Below the pieces are notes generated by a model that was given only the letters and a program-made list of their open reading frames with translations, was not told where the DNA came from and ran no database searches. From positions 62,001 through 126,000 of the forward strand of contig CANIGJ010000006.1 in NCBI GenBank assembly GCA_947467145.1: DNA of 64,000 bases, read 5' to 3'. This DNA is from Rhodospirillaceae bacterium (GTDB taxonomy: Bacteria; Pseudomonadota; Alphaproteobacteria; Rhodospirillales; UBA2165). This document shows positions 11,667 to 20,191 of the stretch, piece after piece. A program made the position numbers and the translations under genes. The stretch's first letter is position 1. Each line of letters starts with the position of its first letter.

Positions 11667-12395
11667 TCACGATTCGTCAAATCGCAGCCTGAAATGATTG
11701 GGGAATTCAAAGCCGCTGCTGGGGCGCGATTCACCGTAGATATCGAACTCCGTCGTTTTGCGCGGCTGATTCACGGCAACGCCCGTCATATCCCAGGCGA
11801 ACAACATCTTGGGAAACGCCGCCTGAATGAAATCCTCGTTCGGCCAGACCCAGGCGTTCAAATGGAACTTCCCGTCGATGCAGGCCGACACCGCCCAATA
11901 GAACTCGATCGACGTGACGGCACGGCGCGGCGCCGCCTTGGTCAAGAAGCCGTCCGCCAGCACCGCGCGCTTCAAGCGATCCGTTTCCGCCTGCGGCAGG
12001 TCGATGACCGCCTTCTGCGCGCGCCACGGCCCAAACACGTCCAGGTTGGACGGATCGATCGTCATCGCCGCCAGATTGGCCTTTTCGGTCACGCGCGCCG
12101 TAACGCGCGTCAGGCCGGGTTGTGGCCCCGGCTCGATATCGTAGGTCCGCACCTGCTCGACATAGACGGCGTTGTAGACGAAGCGATAACGGTCGGGCGC
12201 ACCGGCCACGCAATTACGCTTCTGATCTTCGCCTTTGACGTACGAGAACCAGGTGAACTTGCGCGCCCCCGGCTGATCCTGATCGCCCTGTCCGCCGGTG
12301 GCGCAGCCCGCCAGCAGCGCGGCCATGAGCGCCACTCCAGCAATAACCCTCGTCCCTCGAACCATCATGGACTTGCGAGCCTCATACGCACTCAT
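11667..12395 (-). CDS. Putative lipoprotein of unknown function
   Basis: 242 residues. The N-terminus has a hydrophobic segment ending in a lipobox, ALLAGC, with Cys31 as the likely lipidated residue. The rest is a soluble periplasmic chain with no motif I recognise (YRFVYNAVYVEQVRTYDI, EFYWAVSACIDGKFHLNAWVWPNEDF). A shorter start at residue 10 or 11 (MMVRG) would give a more typical lipoprotein signal and cannot be excluded. The gene sits between clpS and the divergently transcribed carboxypeptidase gene. Confidence 0.8.
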   Translation of the reverse strand: MSAYEARKSMMVRGTRVIAGVALMAALLAGCATGGQGDQDQPGARKFTWFSYVKGEDQKRNCVAGAPDRYRFVYNAVYVEQVRTYDIEPGPQPGLTRVTARVTEKANLAAMTIDPSNLDVFGPWRAQKAVIDLPQAETDRLKRAVLADGFLTKAAPRRAVTSIEFYWAVSACIDGKFHLNAWVWPNEDFIQAAFPKMLFAWDMTGVAVNQPRKTTEFDIYGESRPSSGFEFPNHFRLRFDES

Positions 12396-12583
12396 TGAAC
12401 CGCTCTGTTTTAATTATGTAGGACGACTTTCGGGATTAACCAATTATTCAGTACGTTACTCTATTTGAGGTGAGACGATATTCCCATAACCACTTGATTC
12501 CGCCCAAGTTATCAAAGAGTGTTATCATTATTGCGCAGGCGATCGGGCGGCCGCCGCACAATCCCATGGGGGAAATGGATTAG

Positions 12584-13921
12584 ATGGCACAGCTGAGCGC
12601 CTGCGAAAAAACCAAGAAAAACCAATACTTTACCGCTACGCGCGGCCTGCTCGCGGCCACCTTTGCCGCCCTCGCCCTGACCTTCACCACCCTGGATGCC
12701 CGAATCGCCGAAGCCAAATACGCCGCCATCATCGTCGATGCCGGCACCGGCGTCGTTCGCCATGAAGCCAATGCCGACGACCGCAATTCGCCGGCATCTC
12801 TCACAAAGTTGATGACGATCTATTTGTTGTTCGAAGCCATCGAAAACAAGAGGCTTTCCTGGAACAGCATGATGACGGTGTCGCGCCATGCCGCGAACCA
12901 GTCGCCGACCCATCTGGCGCTATCGCCGGGCGAAACCATCTCGGTGAAGGACGCCACCCTCGGCCTGATCATCCATTCAGCCAATGACGTCGCCGTAGTG
13001 GTCGCCGAAACCCTGGGCGAGACCGAAGAGAAATTCGCGCTGATGATGACCGCCAAGGCGCGCAAGATCGGCATGACCCGCACCACCTTCCGCAACGCGT
13101 CGGGCCTGCCCAATCCGGGCCAGCAATCGACCGCGCGCGACATGGCGATCCTCGCCCAGGCAATGATGGACCGCTTCCCGCAATATTATCCGATGTTTGC
13201 GGAATCGAGCTTCGTCTACAAAGGCCGCACCTTCAAAAGCCATAACCGCGTCACCCTCAACTATCAGGGCGCCGACGGCCTCAAGACCGGCTATACGCAT
13301 GCGTCCGGCTTCAACCTCGTCACCTCGGCCACCCGCGACGGTCATCGCCTGATCGGCGTCGTGTTCGGCGGCAACACCGCAGCGGCGCGCGACCAGCAGA
13401 TGATGCGCCTACTTGACGACGGCTTTGCCGCCCGGCGCGGCGGCGGCGCGGTCATCGCGCGCAACAACTTGCCCAGCACCGTGCAATCCAAGGCCCCGGC
13501 GCGCGTCCAGAATGCCTACGTGCAGCAGGCGGAAGCGAAGCCCGCCCCCAAGGAGCCGAAACGCAAATTCGCCACAGCGGGTGACGAGGAAATTGTGCTC
13601 GTTAATCCCAGCATGGCCAATCCTAGCGACAAATCCGATTGGGGTATCCAGGTCGGTGCGTTCAATACCAAGACACCGGCCGAGAGCACGGCACGCGATG
13701 TGTCGAAGAAGTATGCCAAGCTTTTGAAGGGTGGCCATGTCGCCATCGCGCCGCTGGCCAACAAAAAGGGCAAGACGCTCTATCGTGCGCGTATCATGGG
13801 CATCGACAAGGACGCGGCCTACGAGACCTGCAAGATCCTCAAGCGCGCCCAGATGCCCTGCATGGAATTGCGCGGCAGCGACGACGCGGAAGTAGCGGAG
13901 CGCGTTTCCACCGTTCGCTAG
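12584..13921 (+). CDS. D-alanyl-D-alanine carboxypeptidase with SPOR domain
   Basis: 445 residues, peptidase family S11 (penicillin-binding protein 5/6 type). It trims the terminal D-Ala from peptidoglycan stem peptides in the periplasm. Catalytic motifs are visible: SLTK (Ser72, Lys75), SAN (Ser132-Asn134) and KTG (Lys234). A hydrophobic N-terminal segment (residues about 20-40) serves for export. The last 100 residues carry a SPOR domain (WGIQVGAFNTKTPAE...LYRARIMGIDKDAA), which binds denuded septal glycan and targets the protein to the division site. The two are joined by an Ala/Pro/Lys-rich linker. A GGGGG run about 12 bases upstream is a weak ribosome binding site. Confidence 0.93.
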   Translation: MAQLSACEKTKKNQYFTATRGLLAATFAALALTFTTLDARIAEAKYAAIIVDAGTGVVRHEANADDRNSPASLTKLMTIYLLFEAIENKRLSWNSMMTVSRHAANQSPTHLALSPGETISVKDATLGLIIHSANDVAVVVAETLGETEEKFALMMTAKARKIGMTRTTFRNASGLPNPGQQSTARDMAILAQAMMDRFPQYYPMFAESSFVYKGRTFKSHNRVTLNYQGADGLKTGYTHASGFNLVTSATRDGHRLIGVVFGGNTAAARDQQMMRLLDDGFAARRGGGAVIARNNLPSTVQSKAPARVQNAYVQQAEAKPAPKEPKRKFATAGDEEIVLVNPSMANPSDKSDWGIQVGAFNTKTPAESTARDVSKKYAKLLKGGHVAIAPLANKKGKTLYRARIMGIDKDAAYETCKILKRAQMPCMELRGSDDAEVAERVSTVR

Positions 13922-14093
13922 ACCTTACGCACGAACGAGCTTAAGGCATCCGCAAAACTACCGCCGGATTTCGCGGGTCCCGCAATCCAATTTCGTCGAT
14001 CGTACGATGTCAGCGGCACGGCTCTCGTATCGACCGGATCAATGGACGCATCGCACCGCAAGCAGACAAAGCCTAATCGACGTTTATACTTGC

Positions 14094-14140
14094 GTTCATA
14101 TTGTGAACGATGGTATCCCGCTTTCGTTCATAACATGAAC
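14094..14140. promoter_or_regulatory. Two tandem 15-bp palindromic operator-like sites
   Basis: GTTCATATTGTGAAC (14094-14108) and GTTCATAACATGAAC (14126-14140) share the form GTTCAT-N3-RTGAAC. Their centres are 32 bp apart, close to three helical turns. A half site ATGAAC follows at 14154 and contains the start codon of the antiporter gene. This is the layout expected for cooperative binding of a dimeric regulator. The regulator is not identified in the window. Confidence 0.6.
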
Positions 14141-14153
14141 GCCATGGTGCACG

Positions 14154-15512
14154 ATGAACGGAATGGAATTCGGGTATATCACGCTGACCTTGGCGGTCCT
14201 GCTGGGTGCGGCCCACATTCTGGGTTATCTTGCTGAGCGCTTACGTCAGCCACGCCTAGTGGGTGAAATCCTAGCGGGCATCCTGCTCGGACCGTACCTG
14301 CTCAAAGAACTGGTACCCGACGCTTACACGTATCTTTTTTTGTTCTCCCCCAAAATAGATACCGCCTTGGGTTTTATCTATCAGTTTGGACTCATTCTGT
14401 TGATGTTCTGCTCCGGTTCGGCAGCGCGTCGCATCTTGGCAAAGGAGAACCGGCGGCAAACCTACACACTGATCGGTGTGGCCGACGTTATGAATTTCGC
14501 GCTTGTGCTCGGCCTCGGCTTCGCCGGCCTGCTCCCTCTCGCCGAATTGACCGGAACCGCAGGACAGGAAATGTCGACGCTGCTCGTTCTGGCTATCGCC
14601 GTCGCAGTCACATCGATTCCGGTCATCTCACGCATCTTTTGGGACCTGCGCATTATGCACACGCGCTTCGTGAGCCTGATCCTCGGCTCCGCCGTGCTGG
14701 AAGATATCGCACTGTGGATCGTGCTGGCGGTTGCGACCGCGCTGGCCAAAACCGCAACGCTGGCCGATCAGCAGATCGTCGGCGTGGTCACGGAACATGT
14801 CGCCGCGACCTTCGCTTTTGTCATGTTCGCGCTCATTGTGCTCCCGCGTCTGCTGAAGCGTGTGAGCCGTGCGCGCTGGAATGTGCTGCTGGCCTCGTCG
14901 CCTGTCGGCTACGTGGCGGTGGTCTTGCTTGCGAACTGCGCGGTCGCGGCCGCGCTCGACGTAAACTTGCAGTTTGCCGCTCTGCTGGCCGGATATGCAC
15001 TGGTCGGCGGCCTGGACGGCAGCGAACGGGAGCGCTTTGCCGAACCGATCGATAGCATTGCGCGCGTGTCGTTCGGCATCTTTATCCCAATCTACTTTGC
15101 ACTGATCGGTTATCGACTGGTATTCGGACACGAATTTTCGTGGGTAATACTGGCCGGTTTTTTTGTCGGATCGACGTTGCTCAGCCTGGTAACCGGCGGT
15201 CTGGCGGCACGGCTTGCCGGTTTTCGCGGCATCGACATCATCAATATTGCACTTACTACAAATGCGCGCGGCGGACCCGGCATTGTGCTTGCCGGCATCG
15301 CGTACGATACCGGAATCATCAACGGCGCATTCTTTACTGCCTTGGTGTTGACGGCCGTACTGACATCGCAGATGGCTGGTAGCTGGTTGCGCTTTGTTCT
15401 GTCGCGAGGATGGCCCCTACTATCCACCAATCCGGAGGATGGTCCCCTTCCGGCTGCCCAGCCTGAGGCATCCCAGGACACGCTAACAATGCCACGCGGT
15501 TCAGCGCTGTAG
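14154..15512 (+). CDS. Cation:proton antiporter, CPA2 (Kef/NhaS-like) family
   Basis: 452 residues with 11-13 predicted membrane helices. Family features are RLRQPRLVGEILAGILLGP in helix 2, ITSIPVISRIFWDL-like helix 5 sequence, and NARGGPGIVLAGIAYD near the end. Members exchange Na+ or K+ for H+. No cytosolic NAD-binding (RCK) domain follows, so it is a membrane-domain-only form. No Shine-Dalgarno is seen before the ATG at 14154; the next ATG at 14163 is also possible. Codon and base use look less GC-biased than neighbours, which may mean recent acquisition (impression, not measured). Two palindromes lie directly upstream. Confidence 0.9.
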   Translation: MNGMEFGYITLTLAVLLGAAHILGYLAERLRQPRLVGEILAGILLGPYLLKELVPDAYTYLFLFSPKIDTALGFIYQFGLILLMFCSGSAARRILAKENRRQTYTLIGVADVMNFALVLGLGFAGLLPLAELTGTAGQEMSTLLVLAIAVAVTSIPVISRIFWDLRIMHTRFVSLILGSAVLEDIALWIVLAVATALAKTATLADQQIVGVVTEHVAATFAFVMFALIVLPRLLKRVSRARWNVLLASSPVGYVAVVLLANCAVAAALDVNLQFAALLAGYALVGGLDGSERERFAEPIDSIARVSFGIFIPIYFALIGYRLVFGHEFSWVILAGFFVGSTLLSLVTGGLAARLAGFRGIDIINIALTTNARGGPGIVLAGIAYDTGIINGAFFTALVLTAVLTSQMAGSWLRFVLSRGWPLLSTNPEDGPLPAAQPEASQDTLTMPRGSAL

Positions 15513-15534
15513 GTTGTTCCTACACCTCAATTGA

Positions 15535-15999
15535 CTAGCGTAGAACGTCGGCGGCCTTGCCGATCTTATCGGTCGAGGCGATCCAGCGGTCCAAGCCCAT
15601 CAGGAACGGCCGGCGATGCTGGCGGCACCATTCGTCGAAGTCCCAGGGCTCGTCCGTCGCCTGCATCTTCGGTCCGGACAGAAACGACAGCGCCATCGCC
15701 TTAATGCCGCCGACGCCTTTCACCCGCACCCACTTGGCTTCGTAACTATCGCCCTCATAGATCGCGAGGCGGCGCTGCGCCTCCGGCCCAACATTACGCA
15801 ACAGCCGCCCCTGAACGCGTTCGCCGGGCGACGGCACCAAGGTCGGATAATGCTGGTCGGCGACGCGCACGATCTTGTAATCGTCCAGCGTGGCGGGACG
15901 GAGCCGGGCCGCCGTCACGGCCATGCCGGTGACGCGCGCGCAGATCGCCGCATCCATCAAGGTGCCGTAGAAGAAAAAGGTAAGGCGCTCGGTGTTCAT
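15535..15999 (-). CDS. Gamma-glutamylcyclotransferase (GGCT/AIG2-like) family protein
   Basis: 154 residues. The N-terminal FFYGTLMD is the YGTL substrate-binding motif of the GGCT fold, and the acidic catalytic position is likely in AIYEGDSYEAKWV. The family releases 5-oxoproline from gamma-glutamyl amines or acts on related substrates. Substrate is not determined. It follows the phosphomannomutase gene by 44 bases on the same strand and may be the last gene of that operon. It is convergent with the antiporter gene, 22 bases apart. Confidence 0.85.
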   Translation of the reverse strand: MNTERLTFFFYGTLMDAAICARVTGMAVTAARLRPATLDDYKIVRVADQHYPTLVPSPGERVQGRLLRNVGPEAQRRLAIYEGDSYEAKWVRVKGVGGIKAMALSFLSGPKMQATDEPWDFDEWCRQHRRPFLMGLDRWIASTDKIGKAADVLR

Positions 16000-16043
16000 A
16001 GGAGCGCGTGTAGCACGAAACCGGCTTTACGCGAAATCCAACA

Positions 16044-17459
16044 CTAAGCGAAGTCAGATGGCGGCTCGATATTGGACGCGCGCAATTCACCGCCGAGGGT
16101 CGCCGCCAGGCGCTTCAAGCCCTCCTGGGTTTCGGACTCGCAGCGCGCGACCAAGACCGCTTGCGTATTGGAGGCGCGCAGCAACCACCAGCCATCGGCG
16201 GAATCGACACGCACGCCGTCGGTATCCTGCACCTTGATGCCGGACTTGGACCCGAGCCGCGCTTTGACCTCTTTCACCACATCGAACTTACGCTCGTCGG
16301 GGCAGTCGAAGCGGATTTCGGGCGTGTTGAACATCTGCGGCAGGCCGTCGCGCATCTCGGCCAGCGACTGATCAGAAACTTCCAGGATCGCCAGCAGGCG
16401 CACCGCGGCATAGAGCGCATCGTCGTAACCGTAATAGCCGTCGGCAAAGAAGATATGCCCGCTCATCTCGCCCGCGATCGGGGCGTGGATTTCCTTCATC
16501 TTGGTTTTGATCAGAGAATGGCCGGTCTTCCACATGACGGGCTGACCGCCCGCCTTGGCGACCTCGTCGAACAGCACCTTGCTCGCCTTCACATCGGCGA
16601 CGATCGGCAGGCCGGGACGACGCGACAAGATTTCGCGCGCCAACACGACCAGGATCTGATCGCCCCAGAGCACGCGGCCCTTGGCATCGACCACGCCGAT
16701 ACGATCCGCATCACCGTCGAAGGCAACGCCGAGATCGCACTTCTCGCGGATCACCAGTTCCTTGAGCTGTTCGAGATTTTCTTCGACCGTCGGGTCGGGA
16801 TGATGCGCCGGGAAGGTGCCGTCGATCTTGCCATTGATCACGACATGCGTGCCCGGCAGCTTCTTGATCAACAGTTCGAGCGCTTCGCCGCCGGCGCCAT
16901 TGCCGGGATCCCACGCGACCTTCAGCTTCTTGCCGCCCTTGGCATCCGCCAACAGGCGTTCGACATAACGTTCGAGCACGCGCTCGTCGCGCACGCTGCC
17001 TTTGGAATTCTTGCGGTCGCTGTCCTGGATGACGCGGCCGTCGGCCACGCGTTTGCCGAGCGCCTGGATATCGTCGCCGAAGAACGAATGGCCGGAGACG
17101 ACCATTTTCAAGCCGTTCTGATCCGACGGATTGTGCGACCCAGTCACCATGATGCCGGCGTCGCACGTGATGATGTTGGTCGAGAAATACAGCATCGGCG
17201 TCGGGCCCAGACCGGTCCGCACCACATGGGCGCCCGCCCCGGTCAAACCTTTCACCAGGGCTGCTTCCAGTTCGGGCGACGACAAGCGGCCATCGCGGCC
17301 GACGCAAATGGTCGGATCGTCCTTGCCTGTACGCTCGCGCAGTTCGCTCGCGAAGCCGCGGCCGATCGCCTCGAAGTCATCGGCGTTCAGGGTTTTGTCG
17401 ACGATGCCGCGAATGTCGTATTCGCGGAGGATGGTCGGGTGAAGTTTACGTCCTGCCAT
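16044..17459 (-). CDS. Phosphomannomutase/phosphoglucomutase
   Basis: 471 residues of the alpha-D-phosphohexomutase family, AlgC/ManB type. Motifs in order: TGSHNP with the phosphoserine Ser108, the metal loop DGDADR, the sugar-specificity loop GEMSGH and the phosphate-binding loop RASNTQ. It interconverts hexose 6- and 1-phosphates (glucose or mannose). Downstream of galU and ugd on the same strand, it would supply glucose 1-phosphate for UDP-glucose or mannose 1-phosphate for GDP-mannose. The gap to ugd is 54 bases. Confidence 0.95.
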   Translation of the reverse strand: MAGRKLHPTILREYDIRGIVDKTLNADDFEAIGRGFASELRERTGKDDPTICVGRDGRLSSPELEAALVKGLTGAGAHVVRTGLGPTPMLYFSTNIITCDAGIMVTGSHNPSDQNGLKMVVSGHSFFGDDIQALGKRVADGRVIQDSDRKNSKGSVRDERVLERYVERLLADAKGGKKLKVAWDPGNGAGGEALELLIKKLPGTHVVINGKIDGTFPAHHPDPTVEENLEQLKELVIREKCDLGVAFDGDADRIGVVDAKGRVLWGDQILVVLAREILSRRPGLPIVADVKASKVLFDEVAKAGGQPVMWKTGHSLIKTKMKEIHAPIAGEMSGHIFFADGYYGYDDALYAAVRLLAILEVSDQSLAEMRDGLPQMFNTPEIRFDCPDERKFDVVKEVKARLGSKSGIKVQDTDGVRVDSADGWWLLRASNTQAVLVARCESETQEGLKRLAATLGGELRASNIEPPSDFA

Positions 17460-17513
17460 GTGCCACTAATCCTTTGGGTCGGCGTTTATTCACATCCTCC
17501 CCCAAAAAACACC

Positions 17514-18839
17514 CTACCCCTGATTCAAATGCCCCCGCCCGATCCCGCTATAGCGGAACCCAGCCTTCGCCACGTCGTCGGGGCGATAGATATTGCGCAG
17601 ATCGACGAGGACCGGCTGCTTCATGCGTCCCTTGATCCTTGCAAGATCGAGTGCCCGGAATTCGTTCCATTCGGTGACGATGGACAGTACATCAGCGCCG
17701 TCCGCCGCCTCATAGGCATTGTTGCACCACACCACGCCGTTGAATTCCGGCATGTGCTTGGCTTCCCTCATGCCCTGCGGATCGAACACCTTCACGATGG
17801 CGCCTTTCGCAACCAGCGCCGGCACGATGGCCAAGGATGGTGAATCGCGCATGTCGTCGGTGTTCGGCTTGAAGGTGATGCCGAGGATGCCGATGGTCTT
17901 GCCCTTGATGTCGCCGCCGATCGCGGCGGCGATCTTCTCGGCCATCTTCTTTTTGCGATCGTCGTTCACCGCCACGACGGTCTCGACGATGCGGATCGGA
18001 CTGCCGGACGTCTGCGCGGTACGCACCAGCGCCAAGGTATCCTTGGGGAAGCACGATCCGCCGTAACCCGGACCGGGATGCAAGAATTTCGATCCGATGC
18101 GCCCGTCGAGGCCGATACCCTTGGCGACGTCCTGAACGTCCGCGCCGAGCGTCTCGCACAGATCGGCGATCTCGTTGATGAAAGTGATCTTCGTGGCGAG
18201 GAAGGTGTTCGCCGCGTATTTGATCAGCTCCGCCGTGCGACGCGCGGTGTAGATGATCGGCGTCTCGTTGAGGAACAACGGGCGGTAAAGCTGGCCCATA
18301 AGCGATTTGGCCTGATCGCCATGCACGCCGATAACGACGCGGTCGGGACGCATGAAATCGCTGATCGCCGCGCCCTCGCGCAGGAATTCCGGATTCGAGA
18401 CGACATCGAACTGCGCTGTCGGGTTCGTATCGCGAATGATCTTTTCGACCTCGTCGCCGGTGCCGACCGGCACGGTCGATTTGGTGACGATGACGGTGTA
18501 GCCGTCGAGTGCTTCGGCGATTTCCTTCGCCGCGCCATAAACATAGGACAGATCCGCATGCCCGTCGCCGCGCCGTGACGGCGTGCCGACCGCGATGAAC
18601 ACCGCATCGGCATCCTTCACCGCATCGGCCAGGTTGGTCGTGAAGCTGAGACGACCGTCCTTCACATTGCGCTCGACCACATCGTCGAGGCCAGGCTCGA
18701 AGATCGGGATTTCGCCCGCCTTCAGCTTTTCGATCTTGGTGGCATCCTTATCGACGCAGCACACATCCCAGCCGAATTCGGAAAAGCACGCGCCGGACAC
18801 CAATCCGACATAGCCCGTCCCGATCATCGCAATACGCAT
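17514..18839 (-). CDS. ugd: UDP-glucose 6-dehydrogenase
   Basis: 441 residues. It oxidises UDP-glucose twice to UDP-glucuronate using NAD. The N-terminal Rossmann motif is GTGYVGLVSGACFSEFG. The catalytic cysteine is Cys263 in GYGGSCFPKD. The central helix has NTFLATKITFINEIADLCE, and the C-terminal UDP-binding domain starts around residue 310 with GITFKPNTDDMRDSPS. The start at 18839 gives the canonical MRIAMIGTGYVG. It lies 27 bases after galU, so product and substrate enzymes are adjacent. Confidence 0.96.
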   Translation of the reverse strand: MRIAMIGTGYVGLVSGACFSEFGWDVCCVDKDATKIEKLKAGEIPIFEPGLDDVVERNVKDGRLSFTTNLADAVKDADAVFIAVGTPSRRGDGHADLSYVYGAAKEIAEALDGYTVIVTKSTVPVGTGDEVEKIIRDTNPTAQFDVVSNPEFLREGAAISDFMRPDRVVIGVHGDQAKSLMGQLYRPLFLNETPIIYTARRTAELIKYAANTFLATKITFINEIADLCETLGADVQDVAKGIGLDGRIGSKFLHPGPGYGGSCFPKDTLALVRTAQTSGSPIRIVETVVAVNDDRKKKMAEKIAAAIGGDIKGKTIGILGITFKPNTDDMRDSPSLAIVPALVAKGAIVKVFDPQGMREAKHMPEFNGVVWCNNAYEAADGADVLSIVTEWNEFRALDLARIKGRMKQPVLVDLRNIYRPDDVAKAGFRYSGIGRGHLNQG

Positions 18840-18866
18840 GGTCGATCTATCCTGTCAGCAGTCGTA

Positions 18867-19736
18867 CTAGACGTATTTCTTGAGCATGGCCTTTACGCGC
18901 TCGGTCATGTCCGGGCGGTCGAGCGCGAACGCGACCGAGGCTTCGAGGAAGCCCGCGCGGTTGCCGCAATCGTAGCGCTTGCCGTCGAAGCGCAGCCCAC
19001 GAAACGGAATGTCCGGAATCGTGCGCGCCATCGCGTCGGTCAACTGGATCTCGCCACCGGCACCCGGCTTGGCGGTCGACAGTTTCTCGAACACCTCGGG
19101 CTGCAAGATGTAGCGGCCGATGATCGACAAGGTGGACGGCGCATCGGCGGGCTTCGGCTTTTCCACCAGGCCCTTGGCGCTGGCGATCCGGCCGTCGTCG
19201 CTGGTCACATCGAGGATACCGTAGCGATCGGTCTGTTCGCGCGGCACGTCTTCGACGGCGACGAGGTTGCCGCCGATCTCGGCATGCAGATCGATCATCT
19301 GCTTGAGGCAACCCGGACGCGCGAGGATGAGATCGTCGGCGAGCAGAATGGCGAACGGCTCGTCGCCGATCAGATGACGCGCGCACCACACCGCATGGCC
19401 GAGGCCGAGGGGCGATTGCTGACGCGTATAGCTGATCTGGCCGGGCTCGAGCACCAGCTCGCGAATGGCATTGAGCGCTTCCGTATTGCCCTTCTCGGAC
19501 AAGGAGCGTTCGAGCTCGAACGAACGGTCGAAATGATCTTCGATGGCGCTCTTGTTGCGCCCGGTGACGAAGATGAATTCCTCGATGCCGGCCTCACGCG
19601 CCTCGTCGACGGCGTATTGGATCAGGGGCCGATCGACGATCGGCAGCATTTCCTTGGGCAGGGCTTTGGTAGCGGGCAGGAAACGTGTGCCTTGTCCGGC
19701 GACGGGGAAGACCGCCTTGCGAACCCGTTTTTGCAT
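18867..19736 (-). CDS. galU: UTP-glucose-1-phosphate uridylyltransferase
   Basis: 289 residues. It makes UDP-glucose from UTP and glucose 1-phosphate. The nucleotide-binding N-terminus is KAVFPVAGQGTRFLPATKALPKEMLPIVD, followed by FAILLADDLI (metal-binding Asp) and VEKPKPADAPS. Length matches bacterial GalU. It is the first gene of a minus-strand series galU-ugd-pgm-GGCT. The 455 bases upstream contain repeated decamers that may be regulatory. Confidence 0.96.
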   Translation of the reverse strand: MQKRVRKAVFPVAGQGTRFLPATKALPKEMLPIVDRPLIQYAVDEAREAGIEEFIFVTGRNKSAIEDHFDRSFELERSLSEKGNTEALNAIRELVLEPGQISYTRQQSPLGLGHAVWCARHLIGDEPFAILLADDLILARPGCLKQMIDLHAEIGGNLVAVEDVPREQTDRYGILDVTSDDGRIASAKGLVEKPKPADAPSTLSIIGRYILQPEVFEKLSTAKPGAGGEIQLTDAMARTIPDIPFRGLRFDGKRYDCGNRAGFLEASVAFALDRPDMTERVKAMLKKYV

Positions 19737-20191
19737 TAGTTTAGATGCCGTTCAGTCAATCGCGCGGCCGTGAATGGCGCGCGGGAAGCCCCTTCTGCCA
19801 TGGATTTGCATTTACCCGCAAGCCGCCGAGGCCGGTCTTTTTGCAATGCCACAGGGATATCACGCTAATGCCGTGTTTTGCCCGGTTTTCCGGCGATTTC
19901 TGTGCCTTTTTGAACGTTTCAGTGCGGAATCTCATCATTTCTAAGCATCAGGAGCGAAAGGCCGCGGAAATCCGCCATTTTGCGACGGTGCGGAGGCCCG
20001 CGATCTGATCATTCTCTCCTCATTCTCTCATCATGGTCTAAGCATCGTCTTAGCATCCTATGGTCATGCTCTTAGCACGATCTGGACATGCTGTTGCAGC
20101 GCTGCCGAGCCCCTTGCCGATCTTACAATTCATAAGAACAAACAACGAACATCGTTCGGATTTCGGCACTGCCGGTCAAGGAAAATCGGCT
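19737..20191. other. 455-base intergenic region upstream of galU
   Basis: I find no credible gene here. It lies upstream of galU (minus strand) and downstream of the Sel1/HExxH gene, so it should hold the galU promoter and possibly the end of the upstream operon. The notable content is four near-identical decamers between 19940 and 20078 and a small palindrome CGAAC-ATC-GTTCG (20146-20158). No clear Rho-independent terminator is seen. Confidence 0.6.
19940..20078. repeat. Four copies of a TCTWAGCAYC decamer
   Basis: TCTAAGCATC occurs at 19940-19949 and 20037-20046, TCTTAGCATC at 20048-20057, and TCTTAGCAC at 20070-20078. The last three are 11 and 22 bases apart, in phase with the DNA helix. 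Copies 1 and 2 of the cluster also form an inverted pair CTAAG-CATCGT-CTTAG. This suggests a multi-site protein-binding region; the protein is unknown. Confidence 0.5.

Noticed and set aside
14042-14236. Small gene overlapping the antiporter operators
   Set aside because: It runs through the palindromes and the antiporter start in another frame and has no RBS or family.
16161-17843. 560-codon plus-strand open frame antisense to the phosphohexomutase gene
   Set aside because: Shadow of a well-identified gene with catalytic motifs on the other strand.
19745-20008. 87-codon gene in the galU upstream gap
   Set aside because: No ribosome binding site or recognisable fold; the region looks regulatory.
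19940-20078. CRISPR array
   Set aside because: The units are only 10 bases, spacing is irregular, and no cas genes are near.
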